A stretch of 64,000 bases of DNA from Murimonas intestini (lineage in GTDB: Bacteria; Bacillota; Clostridia; Lachnospirales; Lachnospiraceae): assembly GCF_024622195.1 (NCBI RefSeq), contig NZ_JANKBI010000005.1:124001-188000 (forward strand). The letters are read 5' to 3'. This document shows, piece by piece, positions 26,172 to 34,816 of the stretch. The translations under genes and the position numbers were made by a program. The notes beneath the pieces were generated by a model. The model did no database searches, was not told the origin of the DNA, and was given only the letters and a program-made list of their open reading frames with translations. The stretch's first letter is position 1, and every line of letters starts with the position of its first letter.

Positions 26172-26924
26172 ATGATTATATTTTTCTCTGGAACAGGCAA
26201 CAGTGAATATGCTGCCAAAAAAATAGGAAAGGAGATCAATGACAGCGTTCTGGATCTCTTTGAAAAAATACGGAACTCAGATTATTCTGCTGTTGCATCT
26301 GAAAAACCCTGGATACTTGTAGTTCCCACTTATGCGTGGCGGATTCCCCATATCATACATGACTGGCTGATGAAGACAGAATTGTCAGGAAACCGCAGTA
26401 TCTATTTTGTAATGACATGCGGAGGATCCATCGGCAATGCAGGCAGTTATCTGAAGAAGCTCTGCAGAGCAAAAGGTCTGAACTATATGGGATGCGCTGC
26501 CATCACCATGCCGGAAAACTACATTGCGCTTTTTACCACTCCTGGAAAAGAAGAGGCCTTAAAGATCATCGAACAGGCTGATAACAAAATATCTGATGTG
26601 ATACGCTATATAAATAAAAACACATCCATTCCAGATGCCGGGATAACCTTTAAAGATAAAATAAGCAGCGGCCCGGTAAACAATATTTTTTATCCTCTGT
26701 TTGTCCACTCTAAAAAATTCTATTCCACAGATGCCTGTATATCCTGCGGAAAATGCGAGAGGGTCTGTCCGCTTGATAATATACGGCTTCAAAACGGAAA
26801 ACCAGTATGGGGCAAAAACTGTACCCACTGTATGGCCTGTATATCCAGATGTCCGAAAGAGGCAATTGAGTACGGCAGCCACAGCAAGGGTATGCCAAGA
26901 TATACCTGTTCTAAAGTCTTATAA
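26172..26924 (+). CDS. EFR1-family flavodoxin-ferredoxin protein
   Basis: A 250-residue protein with an N-terminal flavodoxin domain (IFFSGTGNSEYAAKKIG phosphate-binding loop, VVPTYAWRIPHIIHDWL, TCGGSIGNAG) and a C-terminal two-cluster ferredoxin (ACISCGKCERVCPLDNI and NCTHCMACISRCPKEAI, about 190-235). This is the EFRO/EFR1 layout, an intracellular electron carrier. It lies 20 bases after the ArsR gene on the same strand and ends at a perfect terminator, closing a three-gene redox operon. Confidence 0.92.
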   Translation: MIIFFSGTGNSEYAAKKIGKEINDSVLDLFEKIRNSDYSAVASEKPWILVVPTYAWRIPHIIHDWLMKTELSGNRSIYFVMTCGGSIGNAGSYLKKLCRAKGLNYMGCAAITMPENYIALFTTPGKEEALKIIEQADNKISDVIRYINKNTSIPDAGITFKDKISSGPVNNIFYPLFVHSKKFYSTDACISCGKCERVCPLDNIRLQNGKPVWGKNCTHCMACISRCPKEAIEYGSHSKGMPRYTCSKVL

Positions 26925-26930
26925 ACCGAT

Positions 26931-26969
26931 GTCAGGGGCAGCCGCTGTTAAAAGCGGCTGCCCCTGACA
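26931..26969. terminator. Perfect 17-bp bidirectional terminator
   Basis: TGTCAGGGGCAGCCGCT pairs perfectly with AGCGGCTGCCCCTGACA around a short loop, between the EFR1 gene and the convergent MatC-like carrier. Confidence 0.9.
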
Positions 26970-26983
26970 TTCTAACTTTAAAT

Positions 26984-27020
26984 GTATGTGCATCTACTAC
27001 ACAGACTTCTGAATAGTTAC
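26984..27020. repeat. Dispersed hairpin repeat, diverged copy
   Basis: ATGTGCATCTACTACACAGA followed by CTTCTGAATAGTTAC matches the 3' half of the 46043-46080 repeat. It ends 15 bases from the carrier's stop, the same placement as other copies. Confidence 0.65.
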
Positions 27021-27035
27021 CTTTAAACTTTGTAC

Positions 27036-28337
27036 TTAAATATGGAAAAATGAAAATACGCCAATGGTAGCCAGAACCGCACATATTAATGGAATAACAA
27101 GTGAAGCAACTATCATGCCATTAGGCAGTACATTTTCCTTTACATCCTTATCCGCACAGCTGGCAATTGTCAGCGCTCCACCTGTTGAGAACGGTGACAT
27201 GGCTGTTGACAGCCCGCCTATATAGATACATGCAAACAGCATGACGGGATTTAACCCCAGGGATGCTGCCAGTCCGGGTACCAGCGGATACATCAGCGGC
27301 ATAACTGTTGATGTGCAGCTGGAGAAGAAGCTTAAGAAAGCTGCAAACAGGATCAGGAATGCCGGAACCAGGAATTTCGGAATAGTACCGGAGAGCAATG
27401 ATGCCATCGCGTCTACTAAGCCTGCTTCCTTTGCCACACAGATCAGAGTGTATACACCAACGATCATAACAATTGTGTTGATTGGAATAGATTTGATAAC
27501 TTTTTTCTCATCACCAATTTTCATCAGTACACATACAAGCGCACCTATAAACATGATGACCTGCGGCTGGCAGAAATTAGCCACTGCTGCTACAACATCA
27601 TTTTTTACCCAGGCATTTAAAAGAGCCGGTACGACCATAAATGCAAATGCTATCAATACGATAACCATTGTCTTTTTCTGCAGCGGATTGAAAGCCTCCG
27701 GCTTCTCCACTGCCACTCTTTTAGCCTTATAACCTTTATAGAAGATATAAAAAATAACTACTGAAAGGATAAAAGCTATACATGAATTCAGCCAGACAAA
27801 GTTCCCTGCTGCATTCACCTCTGAAGCGCTGTAATTACATGCTTCAATCAGAGATTTAGAAATCATACCGCCGTAACCGTTGTAAATATTTCCAGATCCA
27901 ATAGTATTTCCATATCCGATGCAGACTGCGATCAGGACTGGATTTACATTGGCGCTGAGTCCGATAAGGAACAGGAAGGGACCTACGATAACTGGTGTAG
28001 ATGCGCCAGCCCCAAGACCTCCAACAACTAAAGATACTAAAAAGATGGCAAGCGGAATCAGTTTGGCATTTCCATTTAAAGCGTACAGGATCTTATGTCC
28101 CAGCACATCCATAGTTCCGTTGTCGTTTGCATACGTAAAAAACAGTGAAATTGAGATCAGATAGAATACGATAGTCGTCGGCCAGAAATTAATGATATCG
28201 CCGGCTTTCATACCCATAACGCCTATACCGATTACAAATGCACATACCATGGCGATGATACCGGTATTCTGTTTAAACTTCCATCCAATCACAATAGAAA
28301 CAACAATTGCTATCAGGCATAACCACATTGCAAGCAT
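27036..28337 (-). CDS. MatC-like dicarboxylate/organic-acid carrier
   Basis: A 433-residue membrane protein with about 12 helices of the ion-transporter superfamily. The N-terminal half has the look of the MatC (malonate/dicarboxylate carrier) N-terminal domain: a hairpin loop with GGLGAGASTPVIVGPFLF near 103, then GYGNTIGSGNIYNGYGG. The second half mirrors this with SSCTSTVMPLMYPLVPGLA and GGLSTAMSPFSTGGA. Its substrate is probably an organic anion. It is the second gene after a URO-D-type protein (36-base gap), divergent from the regulator and glycyl radical enzyme to the right, so it likely imports their substrate. Confidence 0.82.
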   Translation of the reverse strand: MLAMWLCLIAIVVSIVIGWKFKQNTGIIAMVCAFVIGIGVMGMKAGDIINFWPTTIVFYLISISLFFTYANDNGTMDVLGHKILYALNGNAKLIPLAIFLVSLVVGGLGAGASTPVIVGPFLFLIGLSANVNPVLIAVCIGYGNTIGSGNIYNGYGGMISKSLIEACNYSASEVNAAGNFVWLNSCIAFILSVVIFYIFYKGYKAKRVAVEKPEAFNPLQKKTMVIVLIAFAFMVVPALLNAWVKNDVVAAVANFCQPQVIMFIGALVCVLMKIGDEKKVIKSIPINTIVMIVGVYTLICVAKEAGLVDAMASLLSGTIPKFLVPAFLILFAAFLSFFSSCTSTVMPLMYPLVPGLAASLGLNPVMLFACIYIGGLSTAMSPFSTGGALTIASCADKDVKENVLPNGMIVASLVIPLICAVLATIGVFSFFHI

Positions 28338-28373
28338 TTCTTATCCCCCTTTTATCATGTCAATATTTTTGTT

Positions 28374-29354
28374 TTAAGCAGGACCGTGGGCAGCTTCCGC
28401 CGCATACCTAAGTCCTTCTTCACGAAGCAATAAAACCCTTCTCATCGTTTCCTCCGGTGTAGCCCCCTGCACGATATGGTTGCCCATAATAAAGCTGCCA
28501 TAAGGGCCATACGTATCGATCACCCGGTGGACCTCGCCGATCATCATCTCATCTGTGGCGTCAATGCCTGCAGGAGCACCAAAGGAATCAAATCCGCCGA
28601 TCAGTGTGATCTGTTTACCATATTTCTTTAAAATACCCACTATATCATTTGCCGGATCGACTGAACTCCAGGCAACTGCGCCCTCCCTGATAAACTCTTC
28701 TACAAGTGTCTCTGCCTTGCCGCAGCAGTGCTGTATCGGCCTGGCGCCAATTGCATAAATTGCATCATTAATCATTTTGTGGGAAGGCTGGATGAATTCA
28801 CAGTACTGCTCCCGTGACAGGAACAGTCCTGACGCATAACCAGTATCATCAAATGTGACCACAAAATCAGGATGATAGTATTTCCCTATGTATTCAATAT
28901 ACTCAATACGGTATTCTGTGAATGCTTTCAGGAAATCCTTGCAGTGGTCCGGCTCATCCATCAGTGCATAAGTCAGCTCCTCAAGCCCCATCAGGTCCAG
29001 GAACCGCTCAAACGGCCCATTGCCCATACAGTATTCCATGAACTGGGTATCTCTGTCCAGGCCCTTTAACTCCTTCTCCGATTTTTCCGCCCAGTCTACT
29101 GCCTTCAGATCCGGAAATCTGACTTGATTTTTCCAGTCAGTTATATCTGTCAGTACATAGTTTCCGGGTACAGGTGTCTGTCCTCCGATCCCAGACGCCC
29201 ACAGACATCCAAAGCCGTCAAGTCCGCCGCCAGCCGGTCCCTTTTCCCATACATCCCCCAGTCCTACATTGTAGCGGACAGGTTTTGAATAGACAGGCAC
29301 CTGTTCAGGCATCCCATGGCGCATGGCAATGTCGTAATTCTCTTTTAATGTCAT
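28374..29354 (-). CDS. URO-D fold methyltransferase-like protein
   Basis: A 326-residue protein of the uroporphyrinogen decarboxylase superfamily. It lacks the housekeeping heme context. It has a His-x-Cys-Gly motif (IQHCCGKAETLVEEF near residues 209-222), as in the MtaA/MtbA methyltransferases, where His and Cys bind zinc. WKNQVRFPDL and GGFDSFGAPAG are further family stretches. It may move a methyl group from or to a substrate or cofactor. No corrinoid protein is nearby. It is first in an operon with a MatC-like carrier and is divergent from a PucR-type regulator and a glycyl radical enzyme. Confidence 0.82.
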   Translation of the reverse strand: MTLKENYDIAMRHGMPEQVPVYSKPVRYNVGLGDVWEKGPAGGGLDGFGCLWASGIGGQTPVPGNYVLTDITDWKNQVRFPDLKAVDWAEKSEKELKGLDRDTQFMEYCMGNGPFERFLDLMGLEELTYALMDEPDHCKDFLKAFTEYRIEYIEYIGKYYHPDFVVTFDDTGYASGLFLSREQYCEFIQPSHKMINDAIYAIGARPIQHCCGKAETLVEEFIREGAVAWSSVDPANDIVGILKKYGKQITLIGGFDSFGAPAGIDATDEMMIGEVHRVIDTYGPYGSFIMGNHIVQGATPEETMRRVLLLREEGLRYAAEAAHGPA

Positions 29355-29397
29355 TAATACATCTGCATCTCCCTTCCCATTTTGTTTTATTTCGTAC

Positions 29398-29403
29398 AGT
29401 ATA
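29398..29403 (-). promoter_or_regulatory. Extended -10 box for the URO-D/carrier operon
   Basis: Minus-strand TGGTATACT lies about 45 bases upstream of the URO-D-type gene. The 277-base divergent gap to the regulator contains only promoter-like sequence; a second TATACT faces right at 29553-29558. Confidence 0.45.
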
Positions 29404-29631
29404 CCATGTGCCTGTCATATTGTATCTTTTTGTAAGGTGTTTTCCAAAAATCATGGCAAAAACGTACAGTTTTTTTTAATTTCTTATGCACAAAAAGACA
29501 TTTTTTCATAATTTCCTGTCGAATAATGCTGTATATGTGGAAGATAATAAGCTATACTAGATAATAAATATATACATAATAACAAGAGTCCAGATACAAT
29601 CACTTATAAATCACAAAACCAGGAGGTCTCT

Positions 29632-31218
29632 ATGGCTATTTTTGATCTGTTAAAACTTAAGCTGCAGGAAGATATTATTTTCTCAAGGTTTTCCGGCAAA
29701 AATTTCCGGATTGAGTCTGTCGATATACTCACTGAAAAAACTGTACTCTGCGACAGGATGATCTGCATTTCTAATGAAAAAACCGCCAGTTCTATTATCC
29801 AGACAAGGAAAAGCCAGTGCTCCGGCATCTCTGCTATTTTTCTTGTGTCAGCACAGCCTTCTAAAAACCGTGTGCTCCAGGAACTGAGTGAAAAATATAA
29901 TTTAAATATTATCATGGCCAGCCGTTCTGAGAATGAGCTGAATCTGGCTGTGACACAGGCCATGAACTACTATCTGTCTGCCTCCCGCTTTTTTAAAAAG
30001 CTGTGGTCCTGCCAGGATATGGTACAGGTTATCAACCAGGTCTCAAAATTCCTGGGGGAAGAGGCCCTGGTGATGAACAGTTTCGGGAATCTGGTATACC
30101 AGACTGCCAATTTCAACACAAGCATCAAAGCCCATATCACCAGGCAGTTTCATGACATCTGTTCCGGCACGGATAAAGACAGTTTCGACCGCTGCAGGAT
30201 CGGAAATATGCCTGAGACTCCTTTTATCTATGTAAAACTATGGCAGAGCAATTTCCTGTATGGTATTTTGTTCATTACCACTTCCAACCATACCATACAT
30301 GATTACCGCTGGCTTTTGAAGCATCTCTTTGACTGTCTTACCAGGCTGATTTATTCTGATACCCGGACAAATCCCAATGTGCCGCCCAGATTTTCTATCA
30401 TCTGGAAAGAGATCATGGACAAACGTTTCAGCTCATCTGAGGAACTCAGGAACCGTTTTCTTCACTCCGGATACAGGATCGATACATTCTCCCGCCTGAT
30501 GGTGGTCCAGATGAACCAGCCCACAGAACAGCTGGAATATCTGTACCTGCAGCTTTATCCACTATTGAAGAACTTTTTCCCTGACAGCCAGATCACCCTT
30601 TATCTGGGCACCATTGTAATCCTTAACTGGGAAGCAGAGCGCAATTACAATCTGTCTCTCTCACCGGAGATAGCGGTTCAGTTAGAAGAGCTGCTGAAAA
30701 AATATAACAGTTATATCTGTGTGGGCTGGGGAACCCGTGATATGAGCTGGCTTCCGGCCCTGTACAACTTCAGCCACAAGGTACTCTATCTGCACTACCA
30801 GATCGAAGATAAATATCAGGAATCCCGGATCATCCACTATGGCAACTACTGTCCAATGCTCATCACCGACCTGTGTGTGCAGCACGCCCGGACTGAGGGC
30901 AGTACAAAGAGTGTGATGCTGCTGTGCCATCCTGCTGTCATCAACCTTTACCGCTATGACCTGAAGCACAAGACAAATCTGGAAAACACCCTGTTTCATT
31001 ATCTGATCAACCATCACAGCCTTGAGCAGACAGCTGCCAGCCTTTTTATGCACAGGAACACAGTAGTAAATAAACTGAGGAAAATAAAAGAGCTGGTCTC
31101 CATGGACCTGACCGCCCCCGAAAACCAGCCCCATCTTATTTTCTCACACTATGTCCTGCACTACTGCATCAGCATGGTGGATCCCGGGTTTGTAACTACA
31201 TACCCGTTAAACAGATAG
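29632..31218 (+). CDS. PucR/CdaR-type transcriptional regulator
   Basis: A 528-residue regulator with an N-terminal purine-catabolism or sensor-like domain (about 1-130), a central region (to about 450), and the C-terminal PucR helix-turn-helix: LINHHSLEQTAASLFMHRNT then VVNKLRKIKELV near 465-490. Proteins of this kind activate nearby catabolic genes on binding their substrate. It sits between the URO-D/carrier pair (divergent) and the glycyl radical enzyme (co-directional), and is the obvious regulator of both. ATG 29632 follows AGGAGG. Confidence 0.84.
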   Translation: MAIFDLLKLKLQEDIIFSRFSGKNFRIESVDILTEKTVLCDRMICISNEKTASSIIQTRKSQCSGISAIFLVSAQPSKNRVLQELSEKYNLNIIMASRSENELNLAVTQAMNYYLSASRFFKKLWSCQDMVQVINQVSKFLGEEALVMNSFGNLVYQTANFNTSIKAHITRQFHDICSGTDKDSFDRCRIGNMPETPFIYVKLWQSNFLYGILFITTSNHTIHDYRWLLKHLFDCLTRLIYSDTRTNPNVPPRFSIIWKEIMDKRFSSSEELRNRFLHSGYRIDTFSRLMVVQMNQPTEQLEYLYLQLYPLLKNFFPDSQITLYLGTIVILNWEAERNYNLSLSPEIAVQLEELLKKYNSYICVGWGTRDMSWLPALYNFSHKVLYLHYQIEDKYQESRIIHYGNYCPMLITDLCVQHARTEGSTKSVMLLCHPAVINLYRYDLKHKTNLENTLFHYLINHHSLEQTAASLFMHRNTVVNKLRKIKELVSMDLTAPENQPHLIFSHYVLHYCISMVDPGFVTTYPLNR

Positions 31219-31295
31219 TCACAGATTTAACCAGAATATCTGTACTTTGCGACCAGATGTTATATTTTCTGAAAACCTTCCATAGATATGCGTGC

Positions 31296-31323
31296 GTGAC
31301 TTATGTTAAGCTTTCGCTATAGA
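31296..31323 (+). promoter_or_regulatory. Candidate promoter of the glycyl radical enzyme operon
   Basis: GTGACT (31296-31301) and TATAGA (31318-31323) with a 16-base spacer lie 35 bases before the enzyme start, after the regulator stop. Both boxes are imperfect, as expected for an activated promoter. Confidence 0.4.
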
Positions 31324-31358
31324 ATCATAATTATCATGAAATCAAAGGAGGTTTCCAA

Positions 31359-33761
31359 ATGAATGAACGAGTCAAAAAGATGAAGGACAGCCTTCGTATC
31401 AGCAAATATCCGCTTTGTATCGAACTGTTCCGGCTGGCTAACGAATCTCTGGATTCAACTGCCGGGGAGCCCATGATTACCCGCCGCGCCAAACTGCATG
31501 AGCATATTCTTGACAATATCACGATCTTTATAGAGGAGGATGACCTGATCTGCGGTTCAGGCGCCAGCAAGCCCTTTGGTATGGAGATGCAGTATGAGTA
31601 TGGGGTATGGACAAAGGATGAAGTAGAAGCTCTGAAAAGTGAGATCTATACGATTGATCCCAAAGATGAAGAAGAACTCTACCAGCTGAACGAACGTTTT
31701 GCAGGAAATGCATTAAACAGCAACCTTGTTGACGCACTCTCCCAGTCTCTGGGAATGAATGACAGGATGTGGCCTTTTATGAAATCCGGCGTCATTCTCC
31801 CCCCGTGGAAAGACAGGAAAGGCGGCTCCGGAGGAGGATTTGCCATGTCCGGCTACGGCCTCGGCCCCGGCTTCTTCCTTGTCTGCATTGATTATGAGCG
31901 TATATTAAAGGAAGGCGCTAAATCAGTCATTGCTGAAGCTGAGCAGTGCCTGAAAAATCTGCGCTATACTTCCGGGGACAGCATTGATAAACAAAATTAT
32001 TGGGAGGCTGTTATCCGTGTCTTCAAGGCATGGGTACGCTTTGCCGGCAGATATGCCGATCTCGCCAGACAGATGGCTGCTGAAGAGAAAGACGAAGGCC
32101 GAAAAAAAGAACTGCTTGAAATGGCCAGAATATGCAGCAAGGTGCCGTATGAGCCGGCTGAGACCTTCCCTGAAGCTATCCAGTCCTTCTGGTTCACCTT
32201 CCTTCTGGCATGTCCGTCGCCCACAACTACAGCCGGAAGATTTGACCAGTATATGTATCCTTACTACCGCCATGATATTGATGCCGGCCTGTTGACTGAT
32301 GATGATGTCCTGGAATATCTGGAGATCATGCGCTGTAAAACCATGAAGATCAACCGTGTATCCGGAAAAGCAAACCGGGCTAAAAACTCCGGTATGGCTA
32401 AATGGTATAACTGGACCATCGGCGGTGTTGATAAGGACGGCAATGATGTGACGAATGAATTATCCTATCTGCTGCTGGAATCAGCCAGGGATACACAGCT
32501 GCCCCACTTTACAATTACAGTCCGGGTTCATGAAAAAACACCGGAAAAGCTCATGGTCAAGGCTCTGGATGTAGTAAAGACAGGTCTTGGCATGCCTGCC
32601 TTTTTAAGTGACAAGAGCTACATCAATTTCTTCCTTGAGGGAGGCATGTCCATAGAGGATGCCAGGGATTACTGCGCAACCGGCTGTGTGGACGGCAATA
32701 TACCAGCAAAGACAAGAAGCCAGGTTGTAACCTTTTTCATCATAGCCCAGGCCTTTGATGTGTTCATGCACAATGGCTTCTGCCGTTTTACAGGTGAAAA
32801 TGTGGGGATCCCCACAGGCGATGTGACTCAGATGAAAACCTTTGAGGAATTTAAGGATGCCTTTTTCGTTCAGTTTGATTATCTGATGCATATGGCAGCC
32901 GAGCGCAATAATGTAGAACTCATCGCAGAGCGCCGTCTCTTTCCTGACCCGTTCCGTTCCGCTCTGATGAAAAACGGAGTCTCCTGCGGCAAGGATATGC
33001 TGGACCGCCACTTTGATTTTGAAAACGGCAGTCTTCTGGGTGCAGTCGGCGGCGTTAATACAGGTGACTCACTGGCCGCTGTCAAGACTCTGATATTCGA
33101 CCAGAAAAAATACACGATGCAGGAGCTTCTCACTGCTCTTGATAATAACTGGGAAGGCTTTGATGAGATGCATTCAGACTTTATCAATGCTCCAAAATAC
33201 GGCAACAATGATGATCTGCCCGACCAGCTCGTTTCAGAAGTATATAAGTTTTTTGCTGACACCTGCCACCGCATGGATACTGCTTATGACGGCAAGGTAA
33301 CGCCGAATGCCATATCCATATCTGCCCATCAGCCCGGCGGAGCGTGTACAGGAGCTACCCCGGACGGCCGCAGGAGCGGAGAGATCCTGGCGGATGCCTC
33401 TCTGTCCCCGGATCACGGAAAAGACCACAATGGCCCTCTGGCAGTACTCTTAAGCGCCATGAAAGTAGATCAGGACCCGTACCAGGGTACACTGCTGAAT
33501 ATGAAGTTCCATCCTTCTGCGCTGAAGACTGCAGATGATGAAAAGAAGCTGGCCTCCATGATCAAGACATATTTGACAAACGGCGGCAAACACATCCAGT
33601 TTAATGTAGTAAACCGCCAGGAGATGACAGACGCCAAGATCCATCCTGAGGAACATCCTGAACTTGTAGTGCGTGTTGCCGGATACAGCGCTTATTTCAC
33701 CCGCCTGAGCGGAGCAATACAGGATGAGGTCATTAACCGTACATCCTTTGAGCAGGTGTAA
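31359..33761 (+). CDS. Glycyl radical enzyme, function unassigned (GCVD type)
   Basis: An 800-residue enzyme of the pyruvate formate-lyase superfamily, of dehydratase-like size. The glycyl loop VVRVAGYSAYFTRLSGAIQDE places the radical Gly at 775, 26 residues from the end. The catalytic cysteine is Cys443 in DYCATGCVDGNIP. Known eliminating members such as CutC, HypD, IslA and glycerol dehydratase have GCVE here; this enzyme has Asp445. Cys439 sits four residues before Cys443, unlike the adjacent pair of PFL. SPTTTAGRFDQYMYPYYRHD is a further family block. Its activase follows after four bases. The substrate is unknown; a regulator, a carrier and a URO-D protein are adjacent. Confidence 0.93.
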   Translation: MNERVKKMKDSLRISKYPLCIELFRLANESLDSTAGEPMITRRAKLHEHILDNITIFIEEDDLICGSGASKPFGMEMQYEYGVWTKDEVEALKSEIYTIDPKDEEELYQLNERFAGNALNSNLVDALSQSLGMNDRMWPFMKSGVILPPWKDRKGGSGGGFAMSGYGLGPGFFLVCIDYERILKEGAKSVIAEAEQCLKNLRYTSGDSIDKQNYWEAVIRVFKAWVRFAGRYADLARQMAAEEKDEGRKKELLEMARICSKVPYEPAETFPEAIQSFWFTFLLACPSPTTTAGRFDQYMYPYYRHDIDAGLLTDDDVLEYLEIMRCKTMKINRVSGKANRAKNSGMAKWYNWTIGGVDKDGNDVTNELSYLLLESARDTQLPHFTITVRVHEKTPEKLMVKALDVVKTGLGMPAFLSDKSYINFFLEGGMSIEDARDYCATGCVDGNIPAKTRSQVVTFFIIAQAFDVFMHNGFCRFTGENVGIPTGDVTQMKTFEEFKDAFFVQFDYLMHMAAERNNVELIAERRLFPDPFRSALMKNGVSCGKDMLDRHFDFENGSLLGAVGGVNTGDSLAAVKTLIFDQKKYTMQELLTALDNNWEGFDEMHSDFINAPKYGNNDDLPDQLVSEVYKFFADTCHRMDTAYDGKVTPNAISISAHQPGGACTGATPDGRRSGEILADASLSPDHGKDHNGPLAVLLSAMKVDQDPYQGTLLNMKFHPSALKTADDEKKLASMIKTYLTNGGKHIQFNVVNRQEMTDAKIHPEEHPELVVRVAGYSAYFTRLSGAIQDEVINRTSFEQV

Positions 33762-33765
33762 TATT

Positions 33766-34710
33766 ATGGAGCTGGCAAAAGAATATCTGCACCTTGCTGC
33801 ACCTGTATTTAATATACAGACATATTGTATACATGACGGCCCCGGCATCCGTACCACAGTATTTGTCAAGGGATGTCCCTTGAGATGCCTGTGGTGTGCA
33901 AATCCGGAGTCCAATACTTCTTCTCCCCAGCTGCTGACATACCGTGAAAAATGTACAGGCTGCGGCATATGTGCCGCGGCCTGTCCGCAAAAAGCGATAC
34001 ATATGGAGCTGGAAGATGAAAAGCGCTTTGCCGTCACTGACCGCAGCCTATGCACCTCCTGCGGCGCCTGCACCGGAAAATGCCCTTCCCAGGCCCGGGA
34101 GATTGCCGGTAAAATGACGACTGTGCAGGAATGCTTAGATAAAATAATGGAGGATAAGCTCTTTTTGGTCAGTTCCGGGGGCGGAATGACAATAAGCGGA
34201 GGCGAGGCATTAAGCCACCCCGACTTTTGTGAAGCGCTGCTTTATGCCTGCCATGAAAATGGCATCAGCACAGCAGTCGAATCCTGCAGCTATGGAAGCC
34301 GCGATGCCATCGACCGGATATACCGCTTCGTGGATCTGGCTCTGCTGGATATAAAGCACATGGATTCTGCGCAGCATAAGCGTCTGACCGGCGTGCCTAA
34401 TGAGCTGATCCTGGAGAATATCCAATATATCTGCCATTCCCTTGGGGTGCCTGTATGCATACGGATTCCGGTAATACCGGGCTATAATTCAGATGCCTCC
34501 AATCTGGAAGCCACGGCAGAATTTGTGAAAAATAAGTTAAAAGCAGACGTCCCGATCCATCTGCTCCCCTATCACCGCCTGGGTCTGTCCAAATCGGAAA
34601 GCCTGGGGCAGCAGGGCGCAGATGACATAGAGGTCCCTGATGACTCTTTTATGGAAAAATGCAGGGCCGTGGTAGAAAGCTGCGGAGTTTCTGCAAAGAT
34701 CGGAGGATAA
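33766..34710 (+). CDS. Glycyl radical enzyme activase (radical SAM)
   Basis: A 314-residue activase that installs the glycyl radical using S-adenosylmethionine. The radical SAM cysteines are Cys37, Cys41 and Cys44 in VKGCPLRCLWCANPES. An inserted two-cluster ferredoxin domain follows (REKCTGCGICAAACPQKAI and LCTSCGACTGKCPSQA, about 64-108), typical of activases of dehydratase-type enzymes. MTISGGEALSHPDF and LLDIKHMD are the SAM-binding stretches. ATG 33766 is five bases after the enzyme's stop codon. A strong terminator follows, so the two-gene operon ends here. Confidence 0.95.
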   Translation: MELAKEYLHLAAPVFNIQTYCIHDGPGIRTTVFVKGCPLRCLWCANPESNTSSPQLLTYREKCTGCGICAAACPQKAIHMELEDEKRFAVTDRSLCTSCGACTGKCPSQAREIAGKMTTVQECLDKIMEDKLFLVSSGGGMTISGGEALSHPDFCEALLYACHENGISTAVESCSYGSRDAIDRIYRFVDLALLDIKHMDSAQHKRLTGVPNELILENIQYICHSLGVPVCIRIPVIPGYNSDASNLEATAEFVKNKLKADVPIHLLPYHRLGLSKSESLGQQGADDIEVPDDSFMEKCRAVVESCGVSAKIGG

Positions 34711-34746
34711 ACTGAGACAGCGCAGGTCTGCGCTGCGGTTCCTAAA

Positions 34747-34776
34747 AAGCTCCCGGGAGAGAAAATCCGGGAGCTT
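34747..34776. terminator. Terminator between activase and GH29 gene
   Basis: AAGCTCCCGG pairs perfectly with CCGGGAGCTT around a 10-base loop, between convergent genes, with A/T-rich flanks on both sides. Confidence 0.88.
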
Positions 34777-34816
34777 TACTATATATAGAGCGTAACAGTT
34801 TTATATTTTACTGGTA

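Noticed and set aside
31359..33761. Pyruvate formate-lyase or choline TMA-lyase
   Set aside because: The adjacent Cys-Cys pair of PFL is absent and the GCVE loop of CutC is replaced by GCVD; no microcompartment genes are nearby.
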